DNA from: Ignavibacteria bacterium
Lineage (GTDB): Bacteria; Bacteroidota; Ignavibacteria; UBA10030; SZUA-254
Assembly: GCA_016178595.1 (NCBI GenBank)
Contig: JACOSY010000015.1
Span: forward strand, 1-64,000
Direction of reading: 5' to 3'
Length of the DNA stretch: 64,000 nucleotides
The notes below the pieces were generated by a model. That model was given only the letters and a program-made list of their open reading frames with translations. It was not told the DNA's origin and made no database searches. Positions 1-8,660 of this stretch are shown in pieces. Each line of letters starts with the position of its first letter. Within the stretch, counting starts at the first letter, position 1. The position numbers and the translations under genes were made by a program.

Positions 1-131
1 CAAACTTCGACGCTGTCTCCAATGCTGATGTGAAACGTTTAGAACGACGCATGAACAACAGACCAAGAAAAATATTACATTATCAAACACCACGCGAAGT
101 CTTTAACCGACGTGTTGCACTTGCTCATTGA
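1..131 (+). mobile_element. IS30-family transposase, C-terminal fragment (runs off left edge)
   Basis: The frame is open from base 3 and ends at TGA 129-131, giving 42 residues. It contains LERRMNNRPRKILHYQTP followed by REVFNRRVALAH, the typical end of the DDE integrase domain of IS30-family transposases (the NNRPRK..Y.TP.EVF phrase). IS30 elements usually end a few bases after the stop, so the right terminal repeat probably lies around 110-140. The left end and any target-site duplication are outside the window. The element sits against a truncated exported-protein gene, so it most likely inserted into that gene. Confidence 0.8.
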
Positions 132-343
132 ATCCAGCATTTTCGATTTTGGATGTTGGAATGGTAAGGCTGACGGTGATCGATCTCTTGGGAAAAGAAG
201 TAGCCACGATTGTGAATGAAGAGTTATCGCCGGGTGACTATTTGCGGACGTGGAATGCATCAAACGTGCCGAGCGGTGTTTACTACTACCGGATGACTGC
301 CGGCAGTTTTGTCCAAACGCGCAAGATGTTGCTGACAAAGTAG
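132..343 (+). pseudogene. T9SS C-terminal sorting domain left behind by IS30 insertion
   Basis: About 70 codons end at TAG 341-343 and encode only the last domain of a T9SS-exported protein: VRLTVIDLLGKEVATIV, then a WNASNVPSGVYYYRM segment and the final TRKMLLTK. This matches, domain for domain, the end of the intact protein encoded at 431-3760. The usual upstream YPNPFNPST box is missing and the sequence instead meets the transposase stop codon. No ribosome site or signal peptide is present. The rest of the gene should lie on the far side of the insertion sequence, outside the window. The exact junction cannot be placed without the other end of the element. Confidence 0.75.
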
Positions 344-430
344 AAAAAATAGTATATTGCTCGAATTCGAGGAGTGGCGGTCGCCACTCCGAATCGTTTA
401 CCGTCTGCCACAATCGATCAAGGGGTTACT

Positions 431-3400
431 GTGAGACAATTCGCTGCTGCGTGCGTTGCCCTCAGCACTTTTATCATTGTTTTTGTTCTTTGCATCCAGT
501 TGTTCCGTGTCGAGTCACAACGCCCAAGCGGTGAGAGAGAAGGTAAACTATCCGGTGCAAGGGAAGCCTTGGATTTCTGGACGAGAGCGCGTGCCTATCC
601 GAACAACGACATCCCGCCGGATAAATACTACAAGGCTTTCGCCTACTCGAAGATGCGAATGAAGAAACTCCCGCACGAGTTTCAATCAGCAACGGGATGG
701 GAATCGATTGGACCGAACAATTTATCCGGTCGCTGTCTCAGCGTGGCAGTAAACCCATTTAATGGCAATACGATCTATGTCGGATCGGCGAGCGGCGGGT
801 TGTGGCGCTCATACACAGCGGGACTCGGCGCCGACTGGCAGCGAATTGAAACGGGTTACCCTGTTCTCGGTGTGGCGTCGGTAGCAATTTCCCCCGTCGA
901 TTCCAATGTCATCTATATCGGTACCGGCGAAGTGTATCGCTACCAGGGCGCGTATGGCGGATTGATCGTCCGTACAACGCGCGGGAGCTATGGCGTCGGC
1001 ATACTCAAAACCACAGATGGAGGAACCACTTGGACCAAGACACTGGATTGGTCATCGAACCAACAGACGGGAGTTCAAGCAGTGAAGATCAATCCTCTTA
1101 ATCCCAACACTGTCTGGGCAGCAACAACAGAGGGCTTCGTCCGCACAACTGACGCCGGCGCGCACTGGGACATTCCCATCCCTCTTCTCCAAGGAATTGA
1201 TATGCTCATGAACCCGAGCGACACGAATCGTTTTATGATTTCGTATGGAAATTTCGGTAATAACCCAGGCGTTTCCGTCACGACCGATAACGGGGGAAGC
1301 TGGACTCAATGCGCACTCCCACCATTTTCAGGAAAGACGACGCTCGGGATGTTTCAATCAAATCCCAATATCGTGTGGGCAAGTGTTGCAGATAGCACAA
1401 CATACGTAGGCACTCTCTGGAAATCAACAGATTTCGGTTTCAACTGGACACTCATGCAATCGTACGCTCCCCCTCCTCCCCCTCCCCCCGGGGGAAATCC
1501 GATGCTTGGGGTACAAGGGTGGTATTCACATTATGTCGCAGTTCACCCGACGGATCAAAATCAAATTGTTCATGCTGCAGTCGACGCACAGAAATCTACT
1601 GACGGTGGCACGACATTCTTTGGCGTAGGAGGATTGTACTCTGATAATCATGGTTACGCCATCGATCCGAATAATCCAAACATTCTGTACAGCGCGAACG
1701 ACGACGGCATTTACCGCTCAACCAATTTTGGCTCTTCCTTCAACTGGATTGGATATGGACTCGTGACCGGCCAACTGTACAATGGCTTTTCGTGTTCATC
1801 GAGCGATCCGCATCTTGCTATCGGTCAATCACAAGACCATATCCCCGGCTACATTTATACCGGTAATCCGAATTGGGGCCGCAGCGCTGCCGACGAGGCC
1901 GGATGGACCGCAACCAATCCACAGGATGACCACTTCATGTATGCTGTTACACGCTTCGGTGAATCGATTCGTCGATCAACAAACAGAGGAGCATCATTCG
2001 GTCCTGGTCTTTCATTTTTGGGAGATGCTGCCTGGAGCTCGCCCATTATCGTCAGCCCTTCTGATCCAGACGTTCTCTACTTCGGCAAGTTTTCCGTCTA
2101 CAAAAGCACTGACGCAGGAGCCTCCTGGTTTACAACAAGTACGGCAGTGATCAATGACGGCAACACGTCACTTTCTATCGCGATGTCGTTCACAAATCGT
2201 GATACTGTGTACATTGGAAAAGGTCCCTTTGCATCGCGCACCCATTTCTATCGAACAACGAACGGGGGTACTACATGGACCGACATCACCGGTCCAACAC
2301 CCGATCGCTATCCGCTTGATATTGCAGTCGATCCTAACAACTCCAGAATTGTCTACGCATGTTTTGGCGGCTACGGCACAGGACATATCTTCAAGTCGAC
2401 CGACGCAGGGATAAGTTGGGCAGATGTTTCGAGCGTGCTTCCAGACTGTCCGGTAACCGCGGCAGTTGTTGATCCACTGAATTCCAACTACGTGTACATT
2501 GGCACTGACATAGGCGCGTATGTATCGACGAATGCGGGCACAAGCTGGAATTCTTTTTCAGAAGGGTTCACTGATGCTGTCCTCATCTCCGACCTTGTCA
2601 TCTCTCCGTCCAACAGAAAATTGCGTGCAGTGACACATGGTAACGGCGTCTTCGAACGCGATCTGCCGAGCACACTACCGTTTGTTCAACTCACGACGCC
2701 AAATGGCGGAGAACACTGGGATGCAACCTCAACACATACTATTTCATGGTCGGAAGGATTGGCAGGAACACTGCTTCTTGAGTACTCGACCAATAACGGC
2801 GCGAGCTGGGATACAATCGCCACCGGCGTCAACAGTATGATTGGCTCCTATTCATGGACCATTCCGTTTCCAACTTCCAATCATGCACGGGTACGGATCA
2901 GTTCCGAAACCCAGCCCGGCCTCTCGGACGAAAGCGACAACACCTTTTACATTACGTTCAACGGCGCAATCGTGATAACGGAAAACGGCTGGAAAATGAT
3001 TTCCCTGCCGGTCAACGCGCCGAGCCCGACACGAACTAATCTCTTCCCATACTCACTGACGCCGGCTTACGAATATACGGGAAGTTACGTGGCAAAGGAG
3101 ACACTCGCCGTCGGGGTCGGTTATTGGATGAACTTTGGCGAAAACCACATTATTCCAATTCTCGGCGACTCGGTGATGAATGATTCTATCCCCGTCGTCG
3201 AAGGATGGAATATGATCGGATCAATCACGTCGCCGATTGCCGTCTCGGCGATCGCGTCGGATCCGCCCGGACTCGTTACCTCAAACTTCTTCACATTCAT
3301 CAATGGATACGTGGTGAAGGACTCGATTCTCCCCGGCGTCGGGTATTGGGTAAAAGTTTCGCAGAATGGAAAACTGATCCTTTCTGCTGCAAGCGCCGGT

Positions 3401-3760
3401 TCCGCAGCAAACGCCATCCGCATTGTACCGACGAGTGAACTGCCACCTCCCGCACCAAACGATGCCACAATCCGACGCCTGATATCCGATATCCCGGACG
3501 AGTTTTCACTCGGGCAGAACTATCCAAATCCATTCAACCCGTCGACGAATTTCGAATTACGAATCTCGAAGCTCGAATTCGTAACACTCAAGGTGTTCGA
3601 TGTGTTGGGACGAGAAGTTGCGACATTGATCAATGAACGAAGAGCACCGGGTATTTACAATGCAAGTTGGAATGCGGCGAACATGCCGAGCGGAATATAT
3701 CTTTATAAACTCAAGACAGAATCGTTTACACAAACCCGGAAAATGATTCTCGCAAGGTAA
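431..3760 (+). CDS. T9SS-exported Asp-box (BNR/sortilin-like) repeat protein
   Basis: A 1109-residue secreted protein. The GTG at 431 is preferred because AAGGGG lies five bases before it and the product then starts directly with a hydrophobic signal segment (residues 1-24). Residues ~90-740 hold at least eight Asp-box motifs (STDAGASW, TTNGGTTWTD, STDAGISW, STNAGTSW), the pattern of sialidase/sortilin-type beta-propellers. A PNGGEHW Ig-like domain follows, then two GWxMI...GVGYW repeats. The last ~85 residues are a sorting domain beginning FSLGQNYPNPFNPST and ending TRKMILAR. The family is exported by the type IX system and anchored or released at the surface. A run of seven prolines lies near base 1475. 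Ligand or enzymatic activity cannot be read from the sequence. Confidence 0.85.
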   Translation: MRQFAAACVALSTFIIVFVLCIQLFRVESQRPSGEREGKLSGAREALDFWTRARAYPNNDIPPDKYYKAFAYSKMRMKKLPHEFQSATGWESIGPNNLSGRCLSVAVNPFNGNTIYVGSASGGLWRSYTAGLGADWQRIETGYPVLGVASVAISPVDSNVIYIGTGEVYRYQGAYGGLIVRTTRGSYGVGILKTTDGGTTWTKTLDWSSNQQTGVQAVKINPLNPNTVWAATTEGFVRTTDAGAHWDIPIPLLQGIDMLMNPSDTNRFMISYGNFGNNPGVSVTTDNGGSWTQCALPPFSGKTTLGMFQSNPNIVWASVADSTTYVGTLWKSTDFGFNWTLMQSYAPPPPPPPGGNPMLGVQGWYSHYVAVHPTDQNQIVHAAVDAQKSTDGGTTFFGVGGLYSDNHGYAIDPNNPNILYSANDDGIYRSTNFGSSFNWIGYGLVTGQLYNGFSCSSSDPHLAIGQSQDHIPGYIYTGNPNWGRSAADEAGWTATNPQDDHFMYAVTRFGESIRRSTNRGASFGPGLSFLGDAAWSSPIIVSPSDPDVLYFGKFSVYKSTDAGASWFTTSTAVINDGNTSLSIAMSFTNRDTVYIGKGPFASRTHFYRTTNGGTTWTDITGPTPDRYPLDIAVDPNNSRIVYACFGGYGTGHIFKSTDAGISWADVSSVLPDCPVTAAVVDPLNSNYVYIGTDIGAYVSTNAGTSWNSFSEGFTDAVLISDLVISPSNRKLRAVTHGNGVFERDLPSTLPFVQLTTPNGGEHWDATSTHTISWSEGLAGTLLLEYSTNNGASWDTIATGVNSMIGSYSWTIPFPTSNHARVRISSETQPGLSDESDNTFYITFNGAIVITENGWKMISLPVNAPSPTRTNLFPYSLTPAYEYTGSYVAKETLAVGVGYWMNFGENHIIPILGDSVMNDSIPVVEGWNMIGSITSPIAVSAIASDPPGLVTSNFFTFINGYVVKDSILPGVGYWVKVSQNGKLILSAASAGSAANAIRIVPTSELPPPAPNDATIRRLISDIPDEFSLGQNYPNPFNPSTNFELRISKLEFVTLKVFDVLGREVATLINERRAPGIYNASWNAANMPSGIYLYKLKTESFTQTRKMILAR

Positions 3761-3769
3761 GCGTTGTCG

Positions 3770-4561
3770 ATGGATCTCGGACTGAACGGAAAGGTCGCTC
3801 TCGTCACCGCCTCCAGCCATGGCCTGGGAAAAGCAACCGCTCTGGCACTGGCCAAGGAAGGTGCGACAGTCGTCATCTGCTCTCGACAAAAGAACGAGAT
3901 CGAGCGTACTGCCAAAGAGATTCACAAGAAAACCGGCAGCACCGTTCTCGCCCTTGCAGCCGACGTCTCGAAGCTTCCCGATATCCGAAAGATCGTCGCT
4001 GTGGCAAAACGAAAGTTCGGTACGATTCATATCCTTGTCAACAATGCAGGCGGCCCGCCGACGGGCAGTATCCTGTCGCTACCGGAAGATGAATGGAAAA
4101 AGGGAATCGATCTCACGCTCATGAGTGTCGTGCGATTGTGCCGCGAGGTGCTGCCGCTCATGATCGGGCAGCACTGGGGACGCGTCATCACGATCACTTC
4201 CATCACGGCGAAGCAGCCGATCAACGACCTTTTGATCTCCTCCACTTTGCGTCCCGGAATCCTCGGCTTATCGAAAGTGCTCTCCAACCTCTATGCACAA
4301 TATAACATTACGGTGAATACAATTTGCCCGGGCAACACGCTTACGAAGCGGCAAGAGGAGTTGATGAAGTCGCGCTCTGCTCAGAAGAAGATGACGATGA
4401 AAGAATATATGACGGAAACTGTCAAAGATATTCCTGCTGGACGTATGGGAAGGCCGGAAGAAATCGGCGATGTGATCGCCTTTCTGGCGTCCGAGAAAGC
4501 AAGCTACATCAACGGTGTCAATCTCCTGGTTGATGGCGGGCTTGCCAGAGGCATCCACTAA
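3770..4561 (+). CDS. SDR-family oxidoreductase lacking the YxxxK catalytic pair
   Basis: A 263-residue Rossmann protein of the short-chain dehydrogenase family. It starts at ATG 3770; a TTG six bases earlier is the alternative. Residues 13-20 form the dinucleotide loop TASSHGLG, residues 91-94 are NNAG, Ser144 is in the usual catalytic place, and DGG near the C-terminus is typical of FabG-like proteins. At the catalytic positions Ser+13 and Ser+17 the protein has Ser157 and Arg161 instead of Tyr and Lys, within LLISSTLRPG. A FabG-like subgroup with this change is, to my recollection, widespread and functionally undefined. It stands just upstream of the acyl-CoA genes, so an acyl-CoA substrate is a guess. 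Confidence 0.8.
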   Translation: MDLGLNGKVALVTASSHGLGKATALALAKEGATVVICSRQKNEIERTAKEIHKKTGSTVLALAADVSKLPDIRKIVAVAKRKFGTIHILVNNAGGPPTGSILSLPEDEWKKGIDLTLMSVVRLCREVLPLMIGQHWGRVITITSITAKQPINDLLISSTLRPGILGLSKVLSNLYAQYNITVNTICPGNTLTKRQEELMKSRSAQKKMTMKEYMTETVKDIPAGRMGRPEEIGDVIAFLASEKASYINGVNLLVDGGLARGIH

Positions 4562-4585
4562 CATATCAATCAACGGAGGATTCAA

Positions 4586-5893
4586 ATGATGAAATACGTA
4601 ACGCTCATCGCGTTTGCCATCACGAACATCTTCAGCACATCGTTCGTATTCGCACAGGGCGAGACTGCGCTTCCGTTCCTGCTCATCACCTCGTCGCCGG
4701 AAGGAAATGGCATGGCGGGTATTTCGGCATCCGTTCTCACCGACAACGCCACGGCGCCGATTGCCAATCCCGGACAATTGGGATTGCAGAGCTTGACCAA
4801 CTATTTCTCTGCGTCAACTTATGCGCCGAAGACGCAGTGGCTGCCGCAGTTTCAACAGAGCGATCTCACCTATCTTTCATCATCCGTCAACGCGGGAATC
4901 AATCTTCGCCGGGTAATTCCTCTTCCAATCCCAGTCAGCATAGGCTTCGGGTACTCGCACATCTTTTTGAACTTAGGAAAATATACATATCAGCCTCCCG
5001 GTCCAGACCCCGAATTGATATTCGAGGCCTATGAGAAATCGGACAACTTCACCTTTGGCGTTGGCGTTGATTACTTCATTCAGGCCGGAATTGGTTTTAC
5101 ATCGAAGAGTGTCAAATCTGTACTTTTCCCATTCACAACTCAGAGCATTGGTGTCGTGGGGATTGAAGAGGTGAGCACCAACGACTTTGGAATCATTGCA
5201 CACATCCCGGTTTTCGGAATAGTTTCGAAGCTTCGAAGTGAGCCGTTGACAATCTTTCCGAACACCGAACCACTCTTCGATATCATACTCGGATACGCGC
5301 GCACAAATCTAGGAGACAAGGGCGTCACGTATTTTCCTAATGAACCGCCCGATCCTCTCCCCCGTGCTGCAACAATCGGACTGAGTTGGAAGGCAGGACT
5401 GATTTCCCACACTGTGCCTCAAGGCTGGGAAGTAGTTTCGTTCACGATCGCCCGTGAAGCGCAAGATATCCTTGTTAATCGATTCCCCGAAGTTATCGAC
5501 AGCAATACTGGCTTCACTGTGCAACCGGCTGGCTGGGACTACCAAAACGGATTTGGTGATTTACAATTCTTCAAGAACCTCATTCTTGGCGAGGGTTACC
5601 CCGAGGTATGGCTGAGAAAGGGATGGCAAGCGAGTGTCGGTGAATTCATGATCGTGCGCGGAGGATCGCTCCACGCGCCGGGACTCGATTACACCAGCGA
5701 AGGATTTGCCTTTCGTTTAAGCGGAGTGTTGAAGTTTGTAAGTTTTCTGACCCGAGGAAATGTGTCCGCATCGTTGTATCGGTTTGCACTCGATCACCTC
5801 GACCTTCAGTACGATCATGCCTCGGAAAGCCAGTCTGACGGCGGTCCACGATCAGGCACGACCTATAATGGATTGAATCTCATCATCAAATAA
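4586..5893 (+). CDS. PorV/PorQ-type outer-membrane beta-barrel protein
   Basis: 435 residues with a clear signal peptide (cleavage near FVFAQ, residue ~24) and a strong GGAGG site seven bases before ATG 4586. The mature start, ETALPFLLITSSPEGNGMAG followed by ATAPIANPGQLG, is the hallmark of the PorV/PorQ (FadL-related) family, in which the chain becomes an outer-membrane barrel. PorV acts as a shuttle or attachment factor for T9SS cargo; related paralogues are common in Ignavibacteria-like genomes without proven roles. The rest alternates short polar and aromatic stretches as expected for beta strands. Its position inside an acyl-CoA gene run leaves open a transport role for hydrophobic substrates. 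Confidence 0.7.
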   Translation: MMKYVTLIAFAITNIFSTSFVFAQGETALPFLLITSSPEGNGMAGISASVLTDNATAPIANPGQLGLQSLTNYFSASTYAPKTQWLPQFQQSDLTYLSSSVNAGINLRRVIPLPIPVSIGFGYSHIFLNLGKYTYQPPGPDPELIFEAYEKSDNFTFGVGVDYFIQAGIGFTSKSVKSVLFPFTTQSIGVVGIEEVSTNDFGIIAHIPVFGIVSKLRSEPLTIFPNTEPLFDIILGYARTNLGDKGVTYFPNEPPDPLPRAATIGLSWKAGLISHTVPQGWEVVSFTIAREAQDILVNRFPEVIDSNTGFTVQPAGWDYQNGFGDLQFFKNLILGEGYPEVWLRKGWQASVGEFMIVRGGSLHAPGLDYTSEGFAFRLSGVLKFVSFLTRGNVSASLYRFALDHLDLQYDHASESQSDGGPRSGTTYNGLNLIIK

Positions 5894-5905
5894 CTCGAAG
5901 AAACT

Positions 5906-6691
5906 ATGCCGACGTACCAAACGCTTCTCTACGAACTTGCCGATGGTGTTCTCACCGTAACGCTCAACCGTCCGGACGTCTACAACGCCTTTAATGAGCA
6001 GATGAAAAAAGAAATGAACGATGCGTTGAAAGAAGCCGAGAAAGATCCAAACGTCCGATGTGTCGTCATTCGCGGGGCAGGAGACAAAGCGTTTTGCTCC
6101 GGACAGGATTTGAAGGAACATGCCGGCGGAAAACGCTTGCTCAAAGAATCATTGGAGAAAAGCTATAACCCGATGATACGCAAGATGCGGACGATGGGAA
6201 AGCCGATCATCGGGATGATCAATGGAGTTGCTGCGGGTGCGGGATGCAGTCTGGCGCTTGCATGCGACATGCGCATCATGTCGAGTACCGCCAAACTGAT
6301 TGAGGTGTTCATTCGCATCGGACTTGTTCCCGATTCGGGATCGCATTGGTTCTTATCGAGGCTGGTCGGAATGGCAAAGGCGTTCGAGTATGCAGCGACG
6401 GGCAGGGATATTTCCGCCGAAGAAGCCGAACGGGTTGGTCTCGTCAATAAAGTCGTTCCATCCGACAAGCTTGAGGAAGAAACAATGTCGCTCGCAAAGA
6501 AGTTCGCCCAAGCACCGACAAAATCCATCGGTCTCATCAAGCGAACACTGAATAAGGCTCTTTCTTCCGACCTCAATACCATTCTCGATTACGAGGCGTG
6601 CATTCAACAGATCGCATCGGAGACCGAAGATCATCGGGAGGGAGTAAAGGCGTTTCTGGAGAAACGGCCTGCGAACTTCCAGGGCAGGTAG
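5906..6691 (+). CDS. paaG: enoyl-CoA hydratase/isomerase, PaaG-like
   Basis: 261 residues, crotonase fold. The first oxyanion-hole segment is AFCSGQDLKEH (~62-72) and the second is GVAAGAGCSLALACD (~108-122). The segment IGLVPDSGSHWFLSRLVG places an aspartate where PaaG isomerases have their catalytic Asp, and the overall pattern is closer to PaaG than to ordinary hydratases. In the phenylacetate pathway PaaG converts the ring-1,2-epoxide of phenylacetyl-CoA to oxepin-CoA; PaaG-like enzymes also isomerise other unsaturated acyl-CoAs. It is followed by a PaaA-like oxygenase and a PaaH-like dehydrogenase on the same strand, which supports this reading. The symbol is given by similarity only. 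Confidence 0.75.
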   Translation: MPTYQTLLYELADGVLTVTLNRPDVYNAFNEQMKKEMNDALKEAEKDPNVRCVVIRGAGDKAFCSGQDLKEHAGGKRLLKESLEKSYNPMIRKMRTMGKPIIGMINGVAAGAGCSLALACDMRIMSSTAKLIEVFIRIGLVPDSGSHWFLSRLVGMAKAFEYAATGRDISAEEAERVGLVNKVVPSDKLEEETMSLAKKFAQAPTKSIGLIKRTLNKALSSDLNTILDYEACIQQIASETEDHREGVKAFLEKRPANFQGR

Positions 6692-6724
6692 GGTTTGATT
6701 CGCGTTGTTCTAATTTGGCTCAAA

Positions 6725-6806
6725 GCACCCCTCGACTTCGCTCGGGTCGATAGACCCGTAGGGACTCGTCGAGGTGACGTCATGCTGAGCGGAGTCGAAG
6801 CATGAG
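6725..6806. repeat. dispersed imperfect-palindrome repeat between paaG- and paaA-like genes
   Basis: Nested inverted repeats: CCTCGAC (6730-6736) pairs with GTCGAGG (6768-6774), GGGTC (6744-6748) pairs with GACCC (6753-6757), and CGACTTCGCTC (6733-6743) pairs, with one mismatch, with GAGCGGAGTCG downstream. The second half reads GTCATGCTGAGCGGAGTCGA, a phrase I recognise as a very common intergenic repeat in many bacterial assemblies. It carries no open frame of note. Mobility and function are unknown. Confidence 0.6.
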
Positions 6807-6966
6807 TCGTCGTAACAAATTAAAATTCGGACAGTACTGTTTGATTTTCTTTCTGTTTTTAAGTAAGTTACTTCCGATGTGCTGTACCAATGACTCCCTT
6901 GTAACTGCATCATTTCATGAAAATCAACGACATCTGGAACGTTCTTAAGAATACGGAGAGATAGAT

Positions 6967-7809
6967 ATGCCGTCAATTGCTTCGAAACTTTCCAACTCAA
7001 TGCGCGAAGAACGCATGAACACGCTCCTTGCCAAACACGAATCGATCGAGAGTCTGGACGACATGAGCGATGAGTACTACGATCACCTCACCAACCTCAT
7101 GCTGCAGCAAGCCGACTCCGAGCTTGCGGGCGGCTTCGGGTACGTCCCCTGGATCATGAAAGCCCCCACGACGGAAGAGATGCTCGTCGTCTCCAACATC
7201 GTCCGCGATGAAGTCCGCCATGCCCGTGCAATGTACCGGCTGCTTGAAGATGCGCGGTTCGGCGTCGACGATTGGGTGGATACGATGGACTTCACTTTTC
7301 GCGTGGACGATACTCTCGATCTCGGTGATAAGCGTGCCGCAAGCGACAAGCGTGTGAACATCTTTTACTATCCCATCGACTCGTGGGCGGATTTCGTCAT
7401 GTTCAATTTCTTAATGGACCGTGGAGCCGGTCACCAACTGGAAGATGTGAAGACGAGCAGTTACGGCCCGTGGCGGAGAGAGATCGACCGTATCTTTAAG
7501 GAAGAAAAAACTCACATAGCTCATGGCGATTATTGGGTGAAACGCCTATCGTTAGATCCGACTACGAAGGGTGAGATTCAGGAAGCATTGAATCACTGGT
7601 GGCCGCGCGTCATGGCGATCTTCGGCAGACCGGGTTCGAAAAAGAACAAGCGGTATCGCGATCTCGGCTTGAAGAGCCGGGACAATAACGATGTTCGGAA
7701 GACATTCGAGCAGGAAGTGCGCGACAACGCCGAAGCCTGGGGACTGGTTGTCCCGCAATGGATCCCCGACTGGCAGAAGGTTCCTGAAGATTCGGTTATC
7801 CCCGGCTGA
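6967..7809 (+). CDS. PaaA-like di-iron ring-oxygenase subunit
   Basis: 280 residues of the PaaA/PaaC ferritin-like family. The site GGAGAGATAG precedes ATG 6967. The helical ligand set is complete for the catalytic PaaA type: Glu52, Glu82 with His85 (DEVRHA), Asp151, and Glu180 with His183 (EEKTH). The Asp-to-Glu-to-His spacing equals that of E. coli PaaA as I recall it, and SYGPW and WWP landmarks are shared. PaaA epoxidises phenylacetyl-CoA, but the known enzyme also needs PaaC (structural), PaaB and the reductase PaaE, none of which is nearby. The next gene overlaps by one base (TGATG), so they are co-translated. The substrate is inferred; a different acyl-CoA is possible. Confidence 0.75.
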   Translation: MPSIASKLSNSMREERMNTLLAKHESIESLDDMSDEYYDHLTNLMLQQADSELAGGFGYVPWIMKAPTTEEMLVVSNIVRDEVRHARAMYRLLEDARFGVDDWVDTMDFTFRVDDTLDLGDKRAASDKRVNIFYYPIDSWADFVMFNFLMDRGAGHQLEDVKTSSYGPWRREIDRIFKEEKTHIAHGDYWVKRLSLDPTTKGEIQEALNHWWPRVMAIFGRPGSKKNKRYRDLGLKSRDNNDVRKTFEQEVRDNAEAWGLVVPQWIPDWQKVPEDSVIPG

Positions 7810-8660
7810 TGGCAACAATCGGCATTGTCGGCGCTGGAACGATGGGCGGAGGCATTGCGCATGTCGCCGCTCTTTCCGGTTTCAACGTCCTCCTCCACGA
7901 CATCTCCACCGATGTGCTCAACCGGGCATTACAGCGTATCTCAACAGACCTTCAAAAAGGAATCGAGAAAGGGAAAATCTCTGCCGAGAATGTTGAGCAG
8001 ACAAAACAGCGCATTCGCTCTACTTCCACTTTTGATGATTTCTCTCCCTGTAATCTTGTGGTTGAAGCAGCTGTTGAAAAGCTCGACGTCAAAAAAAATA
8101 TTTTCTCCGAACTTGAGCAGCGTTGTTTGCCCGATGCAATCCTCGCGACAAATACTTCTTCTCTTTCTGTGACCGCGATTGCATCCTCAGTGAAAAATGC
8201 AGAACGGGTCGTTGGAATGCACTTCTTTAATCCACCACATCTCATGAAGCTGGTGGAAATCGTTCGCGGACAAAAATCCTCCGACGAAACCATCCGGAAA
8301 ACGATTGACCTCGCAAAACAATTGGGCAAGACGCCGGTGCTGGTGAACGATACGCCCGGTTTTATCGTCAATCGTTGTGCACGACCATTCTACGGTGAAG
8401 CGCTCCGTATTCTTGGCGAAGGAATCGCTTCGGTTGAAGACATCGACCGAATTGTCAGGCTTGAGGGCGGTTTCAAGATGGGTCCATTCGAGCTGATGGA
8501 TTTGATCGGCATCGATGTCAACTTTGCAGTTACCAAATCAATATATGAGCAGACATTCGGTGAGCCTCGTTACAGGCCGCATGTTATTCAACAAGCAATG
8601 GTCAACGCAGGCTATCTCGGACGAAAGGCTAAGCAAGGATTTTATAAATACGAGTTATGA
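7809..8660 (+). CDS. paaH: 3-hydroxyacyl-CoA dehydrogenase (PaaH/Hbd type)
   Basis: 283 residues, the normal length of single-domain 3-hydroxybutyryl-CoA dehydrogenases. The NAD loop GIVGAGTMGGGIA is at residues 4-16; the catalytic His-containing segment is GMHFFNPPHLMKLVEIV; then NDTPGFIVNR and the C-terminal GPFELMDLIGIDVN domain. It oxidises a 3-hydroxyacyl-CoA to the 3-oxoacyl-CoA with NAD+, the step before thiolysis. It overlaps the PaaA-like gene by one base and the following peptidase gene by four. In the phenylacetate route this would act on 3-hydroxyadipyl-CoA; a general beta-oxidation role fits the sequence equally well. Confidence 0.85.
   Translation: MATIGIVGAGTMGGGIAHVAALSGFNVLLHDISTDVLNRALQRISTDLQKGIEKGKISAENVEQTKQRIRSTSTFDDFSPCNLVVEAAVEKLDVKKNIFSELEQRCLPDAILATNTSSLSVTAIASSVKNAERVVGMHFFNPPHLMKLVEIVRGQKSSDETIRKTIDLAKQLGKTPVLVNDTPGFIVNRCARPFYGEALRILGEGIASVEDIDRIVRLEGGFKMGPFELMDLIGIDVNFAVTKSIYEQTFGEPRYRPHVIQQAMVNAGYLGRKAKQGFYKYEL

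Noticed and set aside
1470-1492. Cytosine-rich stretch giving seven prolines in the secreted Asp-box protein, as a possible frameshift.
   Set aside because: The frame and the repeat pattern continue normally on both sides.
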